This document shows, one piece after another, positions 12,239-22,931 of a DNA stretch of 64,000 nucleotides. The first letter of the stretch is position 1; every line of letters begins with the position of its first letter. Source of the DNA: Oxytricha trifallax (lineage: Eukaryota > Ciliophora > Spirotrichea > Sporadotrichida > Oxytrichidae); contig ARYC01000092.1 of NCBI GenBank assembly GCA_000711775.1, positions 124,001 through 188,000 of the forward strand. Reading direction: 5' to 3'. A program made the position numbers and the translations under genes. Below the pieces are notes generated by a model. The model worked only from the letters and a program-made list of their open reading frames with translations. It had not been told where the DNA came from and did no database searches.

Positions 12239-12756
12239 AAGATTTTCTTAAAAACTTCAAAATAATAAAGAGTAAAAAAACATGGGGTAATTCAAGTTTT
12301 GTAACCTTATTATAAAAAAGGAATAAAATGTACTATTTGAGATTTTTGTATTTTCAATGAGGGGTTTTTGAAATTCATTTGTAAATATTGTTAGCATCTT
12401 ATCGAAAGTAGAATGAGAATCCCTATAACTATTAATACAACCAGTTCTGCTACAGCTTAATAGGGTTTATAGTTAAGTTATTTAATTTAATTTTTATTAC
12501 ATGCTGTATTTTAGTTTTTGTCATATAAAAAAAATTGTAAGAGTTTTGTATAGAGTGTTAGAGTTTGTAAGAATTTTGTACATTTTGAACTATAGAAATA
12601 AACTAACAAAATAAATGATAAACTTAATATAGCAGTCTTAGATTAGTAACAATAAAAGTCTCTTAAATTTATGTTGCTAAAATTAATGATTAGAGAATAA
12701 CTTTTTGCTCTAGATGAAACTAAATAGAGCAGCTTCAAATACTATTTAAGCAAGCC

Positions 12757-14193
12757 ATGTATCTAGGTATTACAATTCAAAAAATGGGTAAAACTTCGAA
12801 GGCTAAATAAAAATAAAAACTTGGATCTCCTCTGTTTGAGGTTTAATGTGATGAGAACTCAGGTTACACTGCTGACTTTTTCAATGATGAGTAACTGCAG
12901 GAACTGAAATAATAAGAGTCAAAGCAGAAGATTCTGGAGCATTTGAAGAAGCAAGGCATGCTGGGAAGGCAAACTTACAAGGACATTAAAATATAGCTAA
13001 AGAAAAAGTTTGGGCCAGAGACAATAAATATACATAAAAACTGGCTAGTTGCTACCCTCAATTCACGAAAGGCTGATAGCAAGGCATCTACACCAGCAAA
13101 TAAAAAGAAGATCAATAATACCCAAAAAATTGCAAAGGCAACCCCAATTAAGGGTGGTAAAAATAATGATGATACTTCAAATAGAAGCTAAAGTTCGTTA
13201 ACACATTCAAAGAATGGAAACTAAAGTAATGCTATTGGATTGGAATTGTAGTCCCTGTAGTCCGATTTAAAGCATACAGAATCAGAATTATCAAACATAC
13301 AGAGTGACACAACCTTTCCTGAACTTAATCAAATTGAAGATTTGATCGAGAAAAAATTTGGACAGCTTACATCGAAAGCTCGAGAAGAAATAAATGAGCG
13401 TCTACTATAATAAGTGCCGGATTTTCTTCAAAATCCACAACTATTAAAATTGACAGAACAAATTAAGGAGGCTTTCAGCAAATTGACCAAGTTGGAATCC
13501 TAACTCAATGCAGTAGACTTCGAGTAAATTTCAAAATAGGTCGCTGATGGGCGAGAGGAGATTCAACAGACATTCTAAATATTGGTTGAAGATATTAAAA
13601 AGGTAGCCCCAACTCTCGGTGTTGCAACACAAGAATCGTTGGCAAGAAACGTGAAAAGGATCAATGACAAGATCATGGAGATGCAAAAAGTATTTTAGGA
13701 CTCAACCTCAGATTTAAAAAAAACAGAAGAGTAGTTGTAGTCTGTATCAAATTAAAGTAATGAATAAATTAGTGGACTAGAAAGTGTAGTAAGAGATGTT
13801 GAAAAGAAACTGAGATGTGTTGTAGACACTTTCAATGAGACCATTGAAGAATGCAAAGGCAATATTACTAAAAATATGAATATAATTCATGAGAATATTG
13901 CAACAATAAGTACAAGAGTGACAAACATGGAAAGAAATTCGCTTAAGAATAAAAGTGAATAAATTAATATGTAATTATAGTAACAATCACAATCAAAGAT
14001 AATGCCTTAATAACAATCAAACCAAACCAATAGCTTGAATATTTAAAATCCTAGCATTAACATTCAAGACACAATAATGAAGTACAACAAACATGACCCC
14101 AAAATAAAATTTATTATAATTGGGAATAAAAAGTACCTACATGATATCAACATTAAGCAGCTTATTCCAGTTGAAGATCAGATTGACGATTGA
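12757..14193 (+). CDS. Intact 478-residue coiled-coil protein, probably transposon-encoded
   Basis: An uninterrupted frame of 479 codons with many TAA/TAG glutamines, from ATG 12757 (the first ATG after an upstream TGA) to TGA 14191. The N-terminus is basic (MGKTSKAKQKQKLG). A long helical/coiled-coil region follows (about residues 190-410, e.g. VKRINDKIMEMQKVFQ), then a Gln/Asn linker and a short C-terminal module with KFIIIGNKKYLHDINIKQL. I recognise no enzyme motif. It is the only long ORF in the block free of breaks, and it ends 85 bp before a G4T4G4 tract, so a transposon origin is likely but unproven. A host gene is the alternative. Confidence 0.7.
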
Positions 14194-14277
14194 GAATTCA
14201 TGAATGGTAGGAAGTATTGATTGTTATTATATTTACTTACTTTATAACTTCTTTTACTTTGAAAATGAGATGATGAT

Positions 14278-14292
14278 GGGGTTTTGGGGTTT
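14278..14292. repeat. G4T4G4T3 telomere-type tract (possible TBE-like right end)
   Basis: GGGGTTTTGGGGTTT, the hypotrich telomere repeat, in the orientation expected at the right end of a TBE transposon (their ends carry C4A4 repeats). No matching C4A4C4 tract was found on the left side of the block, so the partner end is missing or changed. Confidence 0.6.
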
Positions 14293-14339
14293 ATCAATGC
14301 AAATATACCTATACATTTCGTTGTTTGGAAAAGATAACA

Positions 14340-14560
14340 GATAAAGATGAAATTATTAGGCATTTGAAATAAAATGGCAAAGAAACTTAAATTTCTTATT
14401 AAGGCTTTTCATTTTTGATATTCTACTATGTGTCGTAGATAGGTGATGATTTTTATTGGTTTTTCGAGCATAAAGATACTAATTGCGGTATGTTTGAGGG
14501 TACATTTAAATTTACATTGTAAAATTTGAGAATCAAATTAATTTAATTATATTTTTTGTT
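14340..14560 (+). pseudogene. Calpain C-terminal remnant
   Basis: About 65 codons read KETQISYQGFSFLIFYYV...FKFTLQNLRIK. They align with the C-terminal part of calpain 1 (KQTQISYQGKNYEIFFYLG...FKFEIVNLQIY). No protease core accompanies it. It starts roughly 50 bp after the G4T4 tract, so the rest of this copy was lost or separated by the insertion. Confidence 0.6.
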
Positions 14561-14769
14561 AAAAGAATGGAAGGAGGAGGTACATCTAATTAATGGGTTA
14601 TTTAATTGAAATATGGTTAAACAATGCTTAAATTTATGAAAGCTATATCTTCTGATATGAATGTTAATGTTTTATGAGTTAATTTTTATCTGAAATATAT
14701 ACTTAGAAGTTAAAGTAAATTTAATTACTCTATTGAATTTAATATGTTAAGACTTCTTACAGTGCAAGC

Positions 14770-15042
14770 ATGTAATTTTTAGTTCACAAATAGCAGGATG
14801 ACCCTTAGATAAACAGAAGCAATCGATCACAAAATCTATCAAATTTAAGTTACAACCCTAACCATATAAATCCTAGTAGTAGTAATATGAGCAATAGCTA
14901 CATTTTACCTAATGCTAATTACCTCCTGCTGTAAAATAATAACTCGGCTGTAAGTAATAGAAATAGTTCATATAACAATAACAGTGGTGGAATGAGGCCG
15001 AATCCCTCTATGTATAGCTAGTATCCATAATAGAGATATTGA
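14770..15042 (+). CDS. Asn/Ser/Gln-rich C-terminal exon or small gene
   Basis: Ninety codons (with Gln TAA/TAG) ending at TGA 15040. The protein is low complexity, with runs such as NPSSSNMSNSYILPN and SSYNNNSGGMRPNPSMYSQY. It may be the last MDS of a gene whose upstream parts are not recognisable, or a small gene from ATG 14770. No family recognised. Confidence 0.45.
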
Positions 15043-15269
15043 AAAGCTTTTGATAACCAATTAGTTTTTATATTATTTTTATAAATATTTAATCAAAGTG
15101 ATTATTTGAAAACATCTAATTTACTAAGTTTTTTGGCTTTTTAAAATAAAATCAAGTTAGTAATTATTAAAATTATAAATGACTCGTATATAATTAATAT
15201 GACAGAAAATAAATGAGTAAAATTTATAACAAAGTCATAAGCAAAAAAGGATTAACAAGTTTTATAATT

Positions 15270-15706
15270 GGGGCACCCCTCCAAAACTGGAACATTTCAC
15301 ACAAATCTGGAACAAATCTTGAACATAGAAAAATTCGCAGTAAAAAAAACATTTTACAAAATATAATGACCACCGCCTCAAATTATTTGCCTATCCTAGG
15401 TATCAAAAACAAATTTTCAATTATAATTAAGAGTAAGTGATATTATATGTTTTTAAAAATTGCCAAAAAAATGCCTATTTAGTAATTTTTAAATACATAG
15501 AACTTCGCTTACCCTTAATTAATTTTAGAATTTATTTTTTTATAGTTATCAAGGATGGGATAATTATATGGGGCGGTGGTCTTAAGATTTTAGAAATAAT
15601 TTTTTCACGACGAATTTTTAAAGTTGAAGATTTATTCCAGATTTGTGTGAATTGTTCCAGTTTTGGAGGGAGTCAAAAAGAAAAGTTCCAGTTTTGGATG
15701 GAGGCA
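15270..15706. mobile_element. MITE-like element with TIRs just upstream of calpain 2
   Basis: The ends are imperfect inverted repeats around CCTCCAAAACTGGAAC (left) and its complement GTTCCAGTTTTGG (right). A second inner inverted pair contains TTCACACAAATCTGGAA (15294-15315) and its complement near 15637-15660. The flanks carry the direct repeat TTTTATAATT at 15260-15269 and 15707-15716. No transposase is present. It ends 57 bp before the calpain 2 start codon, so it may now form part of that promoter. Confidence 0.7.
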
Positions 15707-15763
15707 TTTTATAATTAAATATAATTAATTAAATTGGACAACAATATCTTATTTTAAACTCAA

Positions 15764-18134
15764 ATGGAAAGTTATAAACACTAGTAAAATATTCTCTTTA
15801 CAGATCCTTAATTTCCAGCCGATCTCTCTTCACTTTTCAATGAAAGAAATGAATTGAAAGAAGATTCATAGATTTACATGCTGTCATTGACTTGGAAAAG
15901 AGCCAGTGAGGTTCTTGGGAATATTGGCATTGAAAATGAAAATATTCAGCCAAATGATATCAAGCAGGGATCAATCGGAAACTGCTATTTTTTATCTGCA
16001 CTTAGTTCACTTGCTTAATATCCTGAGAGAGTCTTGAATATGTTTGAAAATCTATAGGAGTAGAAAATTGGAAAATATACTAAAGCCCATTCACTCATGC
16101 AAGCTATGAAAATAAAAAATCTAGACTTACATTTATAAAATCAATAAAATAGGGTGGCTGGAAAAAAAAGTTCAAGAATACTAAATTTAAATTTTGATGA
16201 ATAAATTGAATAAATGTCTCTTTTCTATTTTAACAATTATTATATAAAGCCAGTCTGATTAGGAGCTAATTAATTGTACTTTTTGTTTTATTCTAGTTTT
16301 AATTCATAATTAATAAAGGGTTTTATCAGATTTTACATACAAGGAGAACCAAAACTAATTACTATAGATGACTTTATACCAGTAAGATCAGATAATCTTC
16401 CAGCTTTCTGCCACTCTCAACGCAACAAAGTTTGGCCAATAATACTAGAAAAAGCTTGGGCTAAGCTACATAATGGTTACTAAAATAGTGGTGCAGGCCA
16501 TACAGACGTAGCTCTTAGTTACTTAACTGGAGCTCCTTGCAAATATGTTGATAATGTAAAGTTAGGTCATAACTTATGGCAAACACTTTTAGATTCTGAC
16601 AAAAAGCTACACATCATAGCATCGAGTGTTAGCATGCAAAAGGAAGAATTTAAAGAGATTTTCAAGGATAACGGGCTGAGCAATAATCATGCTTATAGTG
16701 TTATTAAACTATAGACTGCCTAGCTTTAAGATGGAAAAGAAGAGAGACTTATTAACTTAAGAAACCCATGGGGTAAAAGAGAGTTCAATGGACAAATATA
16801 TAACAGATTTTATATAAACGTAGACATTTATAAAATAATTTTAGATTTAAAGTATTTGACTTAATTAAGAACTTATATTTTAATGGCGATTGGAACAAGA
16901 ATGATCAAAGATGGACAGATGACTTAAAGAAGAAATTGGCTTATGAATACTTAAAAGATGGAGAATTTTGGATGAGTATTTTTGATTTTTCGACTCAGTT
17001 TAAACATTCTTAAATATGTATGGTCAATGACTTTTTCTAAAGAAATTTTGTGAAACTGCAAGCAAAAAAAGGGTAGTTCTATGCTTTTGAGTTTACTGTC
17101 AGATAAGAACTTGATTTTGAAGAGCTTCATCTTATAGCTTATTAAATGGACAGTAAAATTGGAGGAATTTAATATGGAGCATTCGATTATTCTGAAGTAC
17201 AGATGTTAATTGGTCGAAAAGAAACTAATCAAACTATTATGAATTAATTTCCAATAGAATATGTTGCTTCTAGAAAGGCTTAAAAGTATGAGACAGCAAT
17301 TTCAAACTTTGAAATACTTATCCCTGGGACATACGTGCTTTTGTTAGAAGTCGATTGGGTTTAATCATTTACATAAGACATAGTCATAGCTGCATACTCA
17401 GCCTAAGACATAAAACTAACTTAAGTCCAATATGATCACTCAATGTTAGAAAACATGCTCAAATCATGTGCTTATAAATATTCAGAAACTAGGAAGTATT
17501 TTGAGAATTAAGGCTTTTAGGATTCATTTTATTGCTTCGATATGAAATGTTCAAGAATAAATTATGGAATTATTTATGTGCAAAATAATTCAAGCAGAAA
17601 CTTTACTTTTGAAATAGATTTTAGAACTTTTGGAAGTTGTAAAATTCTGTCATCATTATTCAAACATGGCGATAAACTAAATTTAAAAGTCTATGCTTAA
17701 AACAACAATTGTATAATTATAGGGTAAAATAAACACAGTGGAAAAATCAAATTCAACTACAGATTAATATTTAAAAGATCTTAAAAATTCCATGTTATTT
17801 ACCTTAATTTTAGAGATTACTAGCAGAAGAAGACAACAATGAGCTTTTAACTTAAGTTTTAACATATGGTAGATTATAACAACAGAACTTTCATGGCAGA
17901 ATAATTGGAGTAAATCTATATGATTTATGCTATAAAAATGGATACTTAATCTACGTTGAGAATTAAACGAATAGTAAGGTGTTGTATATTGCAGACTTTC
18001 AATTCATTATTTAGAATCTTAATATTATTGATACTGAGTTAAATATTGAAATTAAGGATCCAAACATAAACTTGGTGTTAGTACCAGGTACATCTAAGTT
18101 CATCAAATTTTTAATATAAAATAATTAATTTTGA
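15764..18134 (+). CDS. Calpain-family cysteine protease, copy 2
   Basis: Papain-fold protease with a complete triad: Cys in GSIGNCYFLSALSS, His in NNHAYSV, Asn in INLRNPWG. Downstream beta-sandwich modules are followed by a C-terminal tail ending PGTSKFIKF. Start ATG at 15764 (MESYKHQQNILF); stop TGA at 18132. Three interruptions must be removed: about 16079-16321, 16792-16886 and 17767-17819. The last two have clean pointers (AATGG, AGATTA) and restore the frame exactly. It is closely related to copy 3, from which it is separated by 1.4 kb of AT-rich DNA, so the two look like a tandem duplication. Confidence 0.82.
16079..16321 (+). other. IES in calpain 2 (first), ends approximate
   Basis: Calpain homology stops at IGKY and resumes at FIRFYIQGE. 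The intervening 243 bp has TGA stops and no GT-AG ends. The pointer cannot be fixed: only a single T is shared at the position that keeps frame. Confidence 0.6.
16792..16886 (+). other. IES in calpain 2 (second), pointer AATGG
   Basis: AATGG at 16787-16791 and 16882-16886. Removal joins NPWGKREFNG to DWNKNDQRW in frame. Confidence 0.8.
17767..17819 (+). other. IES in calpain 2 (third), pointer AGATTA
   Basis: AGATTA at 17761-17766 and 17814-17819. Removal joins KFNYRL to LAEEDNNELL in frame, at the same site as the third IES of copy 3. Confidence 0.78.
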
Positions 18135-19547
18135 AATATATTATTAAAAAAAAATATCCTAATAAATACATTTTCAAAATTATTTAATTAAAACAAAAGA
18201 TTGGATAATATTGAAAATAATCTTATTAAATATTCATTAAATGCAATGCATATAAATAGTATTGTTTATAAAGTAGTATAGCTTTTATATTTTATTTTAC
18301 TTTTTTATTAAACTTTAAATAATCTTAAATTTAACTATTATTTATTCATAACAAATAGTATAACAGCTTCATATTATATTATTTTATTTTATTAAAATTA
18401 TTCCATATCAATTCTTTAAATTCATAGCAAAAAATATTATATTTTTCAAATTTGAGGCTATAAACAAGGAATCTCAGATTAAGTTTTCATATATTTATAA
18501 ATTTGATATATAAGATCTGTGAATGAATTATAGATTAAAGAATTTCATTAGTTTTTATTTTTTATACTCGTTGCTACTTTTCTAAATAAATTCTTAGAAA
18601 TTAAATCCTTTTTTTGTATAAAACTAAACTTATTATAATAAATCAAAATCCAAAACCCCTTAAGCTGTTACCTAATTTCATACTTTATTAGGGAATTTAT
18701 ATAAAGAATTAAGTCATATATTTAGTTTTATTTAAGCGTAAAGGCGTTATTTAAATAGTTTTTGCAGTAAATATTTAAATTACCTTTAATTTCTATTGAA
18801 TTAAGATATAAGAATGTGATTGTTTATAATCCTATTTTAGATTATTCTTGGTTCACACAATAAGCAAGTTTTCAAACAAATATAAGATAATTTTATAATT
18901 AATAAAATTTTATTATATATTTTCAATATTTAATTCTATCAATCCAAATTTTATTACAATATTTGTTTTTTTTATCAGTTATAAACATTAAATATTTGAT
19001 ACTAAATATTTAGTCATAATAAATTTTGTTGATCTTTGTATTTCCAGAATTAAAAATAACTGAGTTAAATATATTATAAAAATATGATAAATATCTTAAA
19101 AGAAAGTAAATATCAACCTAATTAAATGCAACAAATTTTTATTATTAATTAGGTTGATATTAATTTTAATTAGTTTCCTATATTCAATTGTACTTTAACA
19201 ATAATTATAGTGGTTGAATATGACCGAGTCGTTATATGAATATAACATGAATTCTTAATAGAGATATTTATTGTAAATTAAGAAGTATGATATTGATACA
19301 TACAATAAGTATTTTGTTTTAGTTATACTTAAAAATTAAATTGATCTTTTATAAAAATTTTTATATTTTGATATAACAAAATAGAAAATAGGGTTAATAT
19401 TTTAATATAAGATTAATTTCTGTGATACATTATAGCTGCTTAATATGATTTAATATAAAGATATTCAATATTGGTTAATAGTTTATACTATTTAAATTAA
19501 ATAAACAAATTTATAATTTTATTTTAAATCTTTATTTGAATCCACCC
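18135..19547. other. AT-rich spacer between calpains 2 and 3
   Basis: No gene seen. It contains a strong hairpin near 19108-19160 and otherwise only AT-rich, stop-laden sequence. It presumably includes the 3' region of copy 2 and the promoter of copy 3. Confidence 0.45.
19108..19160. repeat. Inverted repeat (hairpin) in the calpain spacer
   Basis: AATATCAACCTAATTAA is followed after about 18 bp by its complement TTAATTAGGTTGATATT, giving a stem of about 17 bp. It is isolated in AT-rich DNA; its role is unknown. Confidence 0.6.
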
Positions 19548-22201
19548 ATGGAAAGTAATCAATCCAAGTTAAATATGCTCTACAACGATCACTAATTTCC
19601 ACCAGACATCATTTCCCTATACAACGATAAAAATGATTTAAAAGAGGACTCTATAACTTACATGAAGTCTTTGAAATGGAAAAGAGCCAATGAAGTTGTG
19701 GGTAAAATTGGCATAGAAAATGAAAATATTCAGCCAAATGATATCAAGCAGGGATCTATTGGGAATTGTTATTTTTTATCTGCACTCAGTTCACTTGCCC
19801 AATATCCAGAGAGGGTTTTGAATATGTTTGTAAATCTAGAAGAGTAGAAAATTGGAAAATATAATAAAGCCCATGTCGCACAACCTCTTTAGGGGAAGTA
19901 ATAATTGGACATTAGAATTAAATTTACATAAATTTAAATATAGAAATATTTCACATTGATAATATTGCCATTCGTTATTGTAAAACATTGGAGAAATTAA
20001 GTAATTTTAGGATTTCACTATATATTTTTTTTAGGAAAAGAGTAGGGAAAACCTTTCCACAAAATGAATTTAATAATTTTTTTACATCATCTTTTTTTCT
20101 TTGTTATTTTTTCATACATTAATTGTATAATTTATAGGTCATACATTCTGTAAGTGTGACAAAATAAATATGTTATTTAGTTTAAGTTTCTATAAATAAT
20201 ATAATAAATTTAAATAAATTTTATTAGGATTCAATTAAAAATTTCACATAATTATAAGAATCAAAACGAATTAAAAGTGGAATAAAAAATAGATTAGAGA
20301 TAAAAAACATAAGAGATACACTAAAATTGCTTGAATTTCAAGTAAGTTAAAGTATATTAATTAAATTTTAACAGTTAAAAATTGTAATAATCTTAGTAAA
20401 ACATTAATAGGTTTTATCAGATTTTACATTTAAGGAGAGCCATAATTAATAATAATAGATGATTTAATTCCAGTAAATTCAGATAATTTTCCAGCATTTT
20501 GCCAATCTTAACGTAACAAAGTATGGCCGATAATACTTGAAAAAGCTTGGGCAAAATTACATAATGGATATGAAAATTGTAGTGCTGGCTAAACAGATGT
20601 AGCTTTAAGTTTCCTCACTGGAGCTCCTTGCAAATATGTCGATCATGTAAAAAAAGAGCATGAATTATGGTAAACACTTTTAGAGTCTGATAAAAAGCTA
20701 CACATCACAGCATCTACCGTAAGCAAACAAAAAGAAGAATCTAAAGAGATATTAAATGATAATGGGATCAGTAATAATCATGCTTATAGTGTCATTAAAC
20801 TCTAGATTGCCTAACTTTAAGATGGAAATGAAGAAAAACTGATTAATTTAAGAAACCCATGGGGTAAAGGCGAGTTTAATATAAACATTGATTAAATTTT
20901 TATATTTAAAATATAAAAATTATTAGAATAAATCACTTTTAGAACGATGTTAATAAATTTTAATAAATAGTGATTGGAATAAGAATGATAAAAAATGGAC
21001 TTTAGACTTATAGAAGAAATTAGCATATGAATACTTATAAAAAGGGGAATTTTGGATGAGTATTTAAGATTTTTAAACTTAGTTTCATAATTCCTAAATT
21101 TGTATGGTCAATGATTTCTTCTTTAGAAATATTTTGAAGGTACCAACACAAAAAGAGCAATTCTATGCATTTGAGTTTGATGTGAAATAAGAACTTGATA
21201 TTGAAGAACTTCATCTCATTGTTTATCAGATGAACGAAAAGCTCGGAGAAATAAAATATGGAGAATTCAAATAATCTGAAGTGTAAATACTAATTGGTCG
21301 AAAAGAGACAAACTAAAATATAAAAAATTAATTTCCAATAGATTTTGTTGCTTCTCGAAAAGCAGAGAAATATGAAACCGTTATTTCTAACTTTGATAAA
21401 CTTATTCCTGGGAAATACTTGCTTTTATTAGAAATTGATTGGACTTAATCCTTCGCTCAAGACATTGTAATTGCTGCCTACTCAGCTTAAGACATAAAAC
21501 TTACTTAAGTCCAATATGATCACTCAATGTTAGAAAACATGCTGAAATCTTGTGCTTATAAGTTCTCAGAAACGAGGAGTTATTTTATTGAAGAAGATTT
21601 TTAGGATTCATTCTATTGCTTAGACTTTTAATGCACAAGGGTAAATTATGGAATTTATTTTGTCTAGAATAATTCAAGCCGAAATATTACATTGGAAATT
21701 GAATTCATTAAAATTGAGGGCTGTTAAATAATGTATCCGAATTATAAAAATGGAGAAAAGCTAGATTTAAAAGTTGACAGCTAAGGAAATAATTGCATTC
21801 TCGTTAAATTTAATAAATGCATAAAATAAGATTTCTCAATCAACTACAGATTATAAATATATTAAATGACATTTTTTGTATTAGTTTAAATTAAATAAAA
21901 GATTGCTTCCTGAAGAAGATAACAATGAACTTATGATTTAAATTTTAACATAAGGTCAATTGAAATAACAAATTTATTAAGGGAAAGTTATCGAGATAAA
22001 TCTATATGAACTTGCCTATCAAAATGGACACTTAATTTATGTTGAAAATCTGATTAATAGTGATATTTTGTACAAGGCTAACTTCTAATTTAGTTTAAAG
22101 AATCTTAAAATTATTGATATTTATTTAAATATGGAGATAAAGGATCCTGATATAAGTATAGAATTAGTGCCTGGAGCATCAAGGTTTTTCAAATTTAAAT
22201 T
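19548..22201 (+). CDS. Calpain-family cysteine protease, copy 3
   Basis: Starts at ATG 19548 (MESNQSKLNMLYNDHQFPPD). Triad residues are present: Cys in GSIGNCYFLSALSS, His in NNHAYSV, Asn in INLRNPWG. One otherwise conserved His beside the core is Gln here (SAGQTDVAL versus GAGHTDVAL in copy 2). The C-terminal modules parallel copy 2 up to PGASRFFKFKF near 22201. No TGA follows until about 22623, so the true C-terminus is uncertain (a further IES or a tail). Three interruptions lie at the same protein positions as in copy 2: about 19868-20412, 20882-20969 and 21853-21904. Confidence 0.78.
19868..20412 (+). other. IES in calpain 3 (first), ends approximate
   Basis: Homology stops at IGKY and resumes at FIRFYIQGE, the same position as in copy 2, but the inserted segment is about 545 bp instead of 243 bp and shares only its first dozen bases (TAAAGCCCAT). 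Confidence 0.62.
20882..20969 (+). other. IES in calpain 3 (second), pointer AATA
   Basis: AATA at 20878-20881 and 20966-20969. Removal joins NPWGKGEFN to SDWNKNDKKW in frame. Confidence 0.75.
21853..21904 (+). other. IES in calpain 3 (third), pointer AGATT
   Basis: AGATT at 21848-21852 and 21900-21904. Removal joins FSINYR to LLPEEDNNEL in frame. Confidence 0.75.
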
Positions 22202-22920
22202 TTATACATTAATTGTTTTAATGGCTCATAAATTGCATAAATTATTGCTATATTATAAAGAATTCTTTGGTTTTATGGGGAAAAAAGATTAAAGAATTTT
22301 TATTTCAATCTCTGAGTTAAATTTTTTATAAATATAAGTCTCTATTTCAAATTTAAAAGGATAATTTAAAATAAAACGATTAACTACACATAATTGTTTT
22401 TTATAATTCTAGTTGAATATGTAATATTATTATTACTAAAAAAAACAAACTTTTATTAATTTCTAAGATTTTAAATCTCATAACTATATGAGGCTATATC
22501 TTTAATTATTCATTTTAGCAACCTAAAAATCAAAACTTTTTGTGAAAAAAATTAATTATTAATTTAAAATTTCAATTCCAAAATTATTCTCTTTCAACTT
22601 TAATATTTAAATTTTTCAAATTTGAAATTCTAAATACAAGTTAGCCGATTAAGTTTTCATACACATATAAGTTTGATATTCAATATATGTGAATGAAGTT
22701 TAGTACACATTAATTAATTTCTAAAACCCATTACTTTTATATTATTCTTTTTGACAAATATGAATTTTTAATTCATTCTGGAAATCAAGAACTTTATTTT
22801 TATAAACTTATGTTTTATTTTTATAAAAACTTGCTGTTAATGTAAGTACCTATTCTATATCTGCACCTTTTCTGAGCAAATCTAGGAATTGTTTATACTT
22901 CTTTTTAACATAAATTAATC
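22202..22920. other. AT-rich stretch after calpain 3
   Basis: No conserved coding seen. It holds the uncertain end of calpain 3 and probably the 5' part of the next gene; a plausible intron acceptor (ttatttttag) occurs at about 22930. Confidence 0.35.
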
Positions 22921-22931
22921 TTATTTTTAGA

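Larger units (their letters stand above)
7857..12240. mobile_element. Tc1/mariner-like (TBE-like) DNA transposon region
   Basis: Contains a methyltransferase ORF (+), a DD34E transposase (-) and a third ORF (+), bracketed by two copies of a hairpin repeat. This resembles the gene-bearing, germline-limited TBE transposons of hypotrichs, whose transposases are IS630/Tc1-type. Exact ends were not found: no clear long inverted repeat links the two flanks, and the outer limits given here are approximate. It lies between calpain copy 1 and a calpain remnant. Confidence 0.6.

Noticed and set aside
15213-15718. Two consecutive small ORFs (75 and 93 codons)
   Set aside because: They coincide with the MITE at 15270-15706 and its flanks and show no protein-like composition.
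18650-18659. CCAAAACCCC, partial C4A4 tract, as a possible left partner for the G4T4 end at 14278
   Set aside because: Too short, on the wrong side of the transposon block, and not linked to any repeat.
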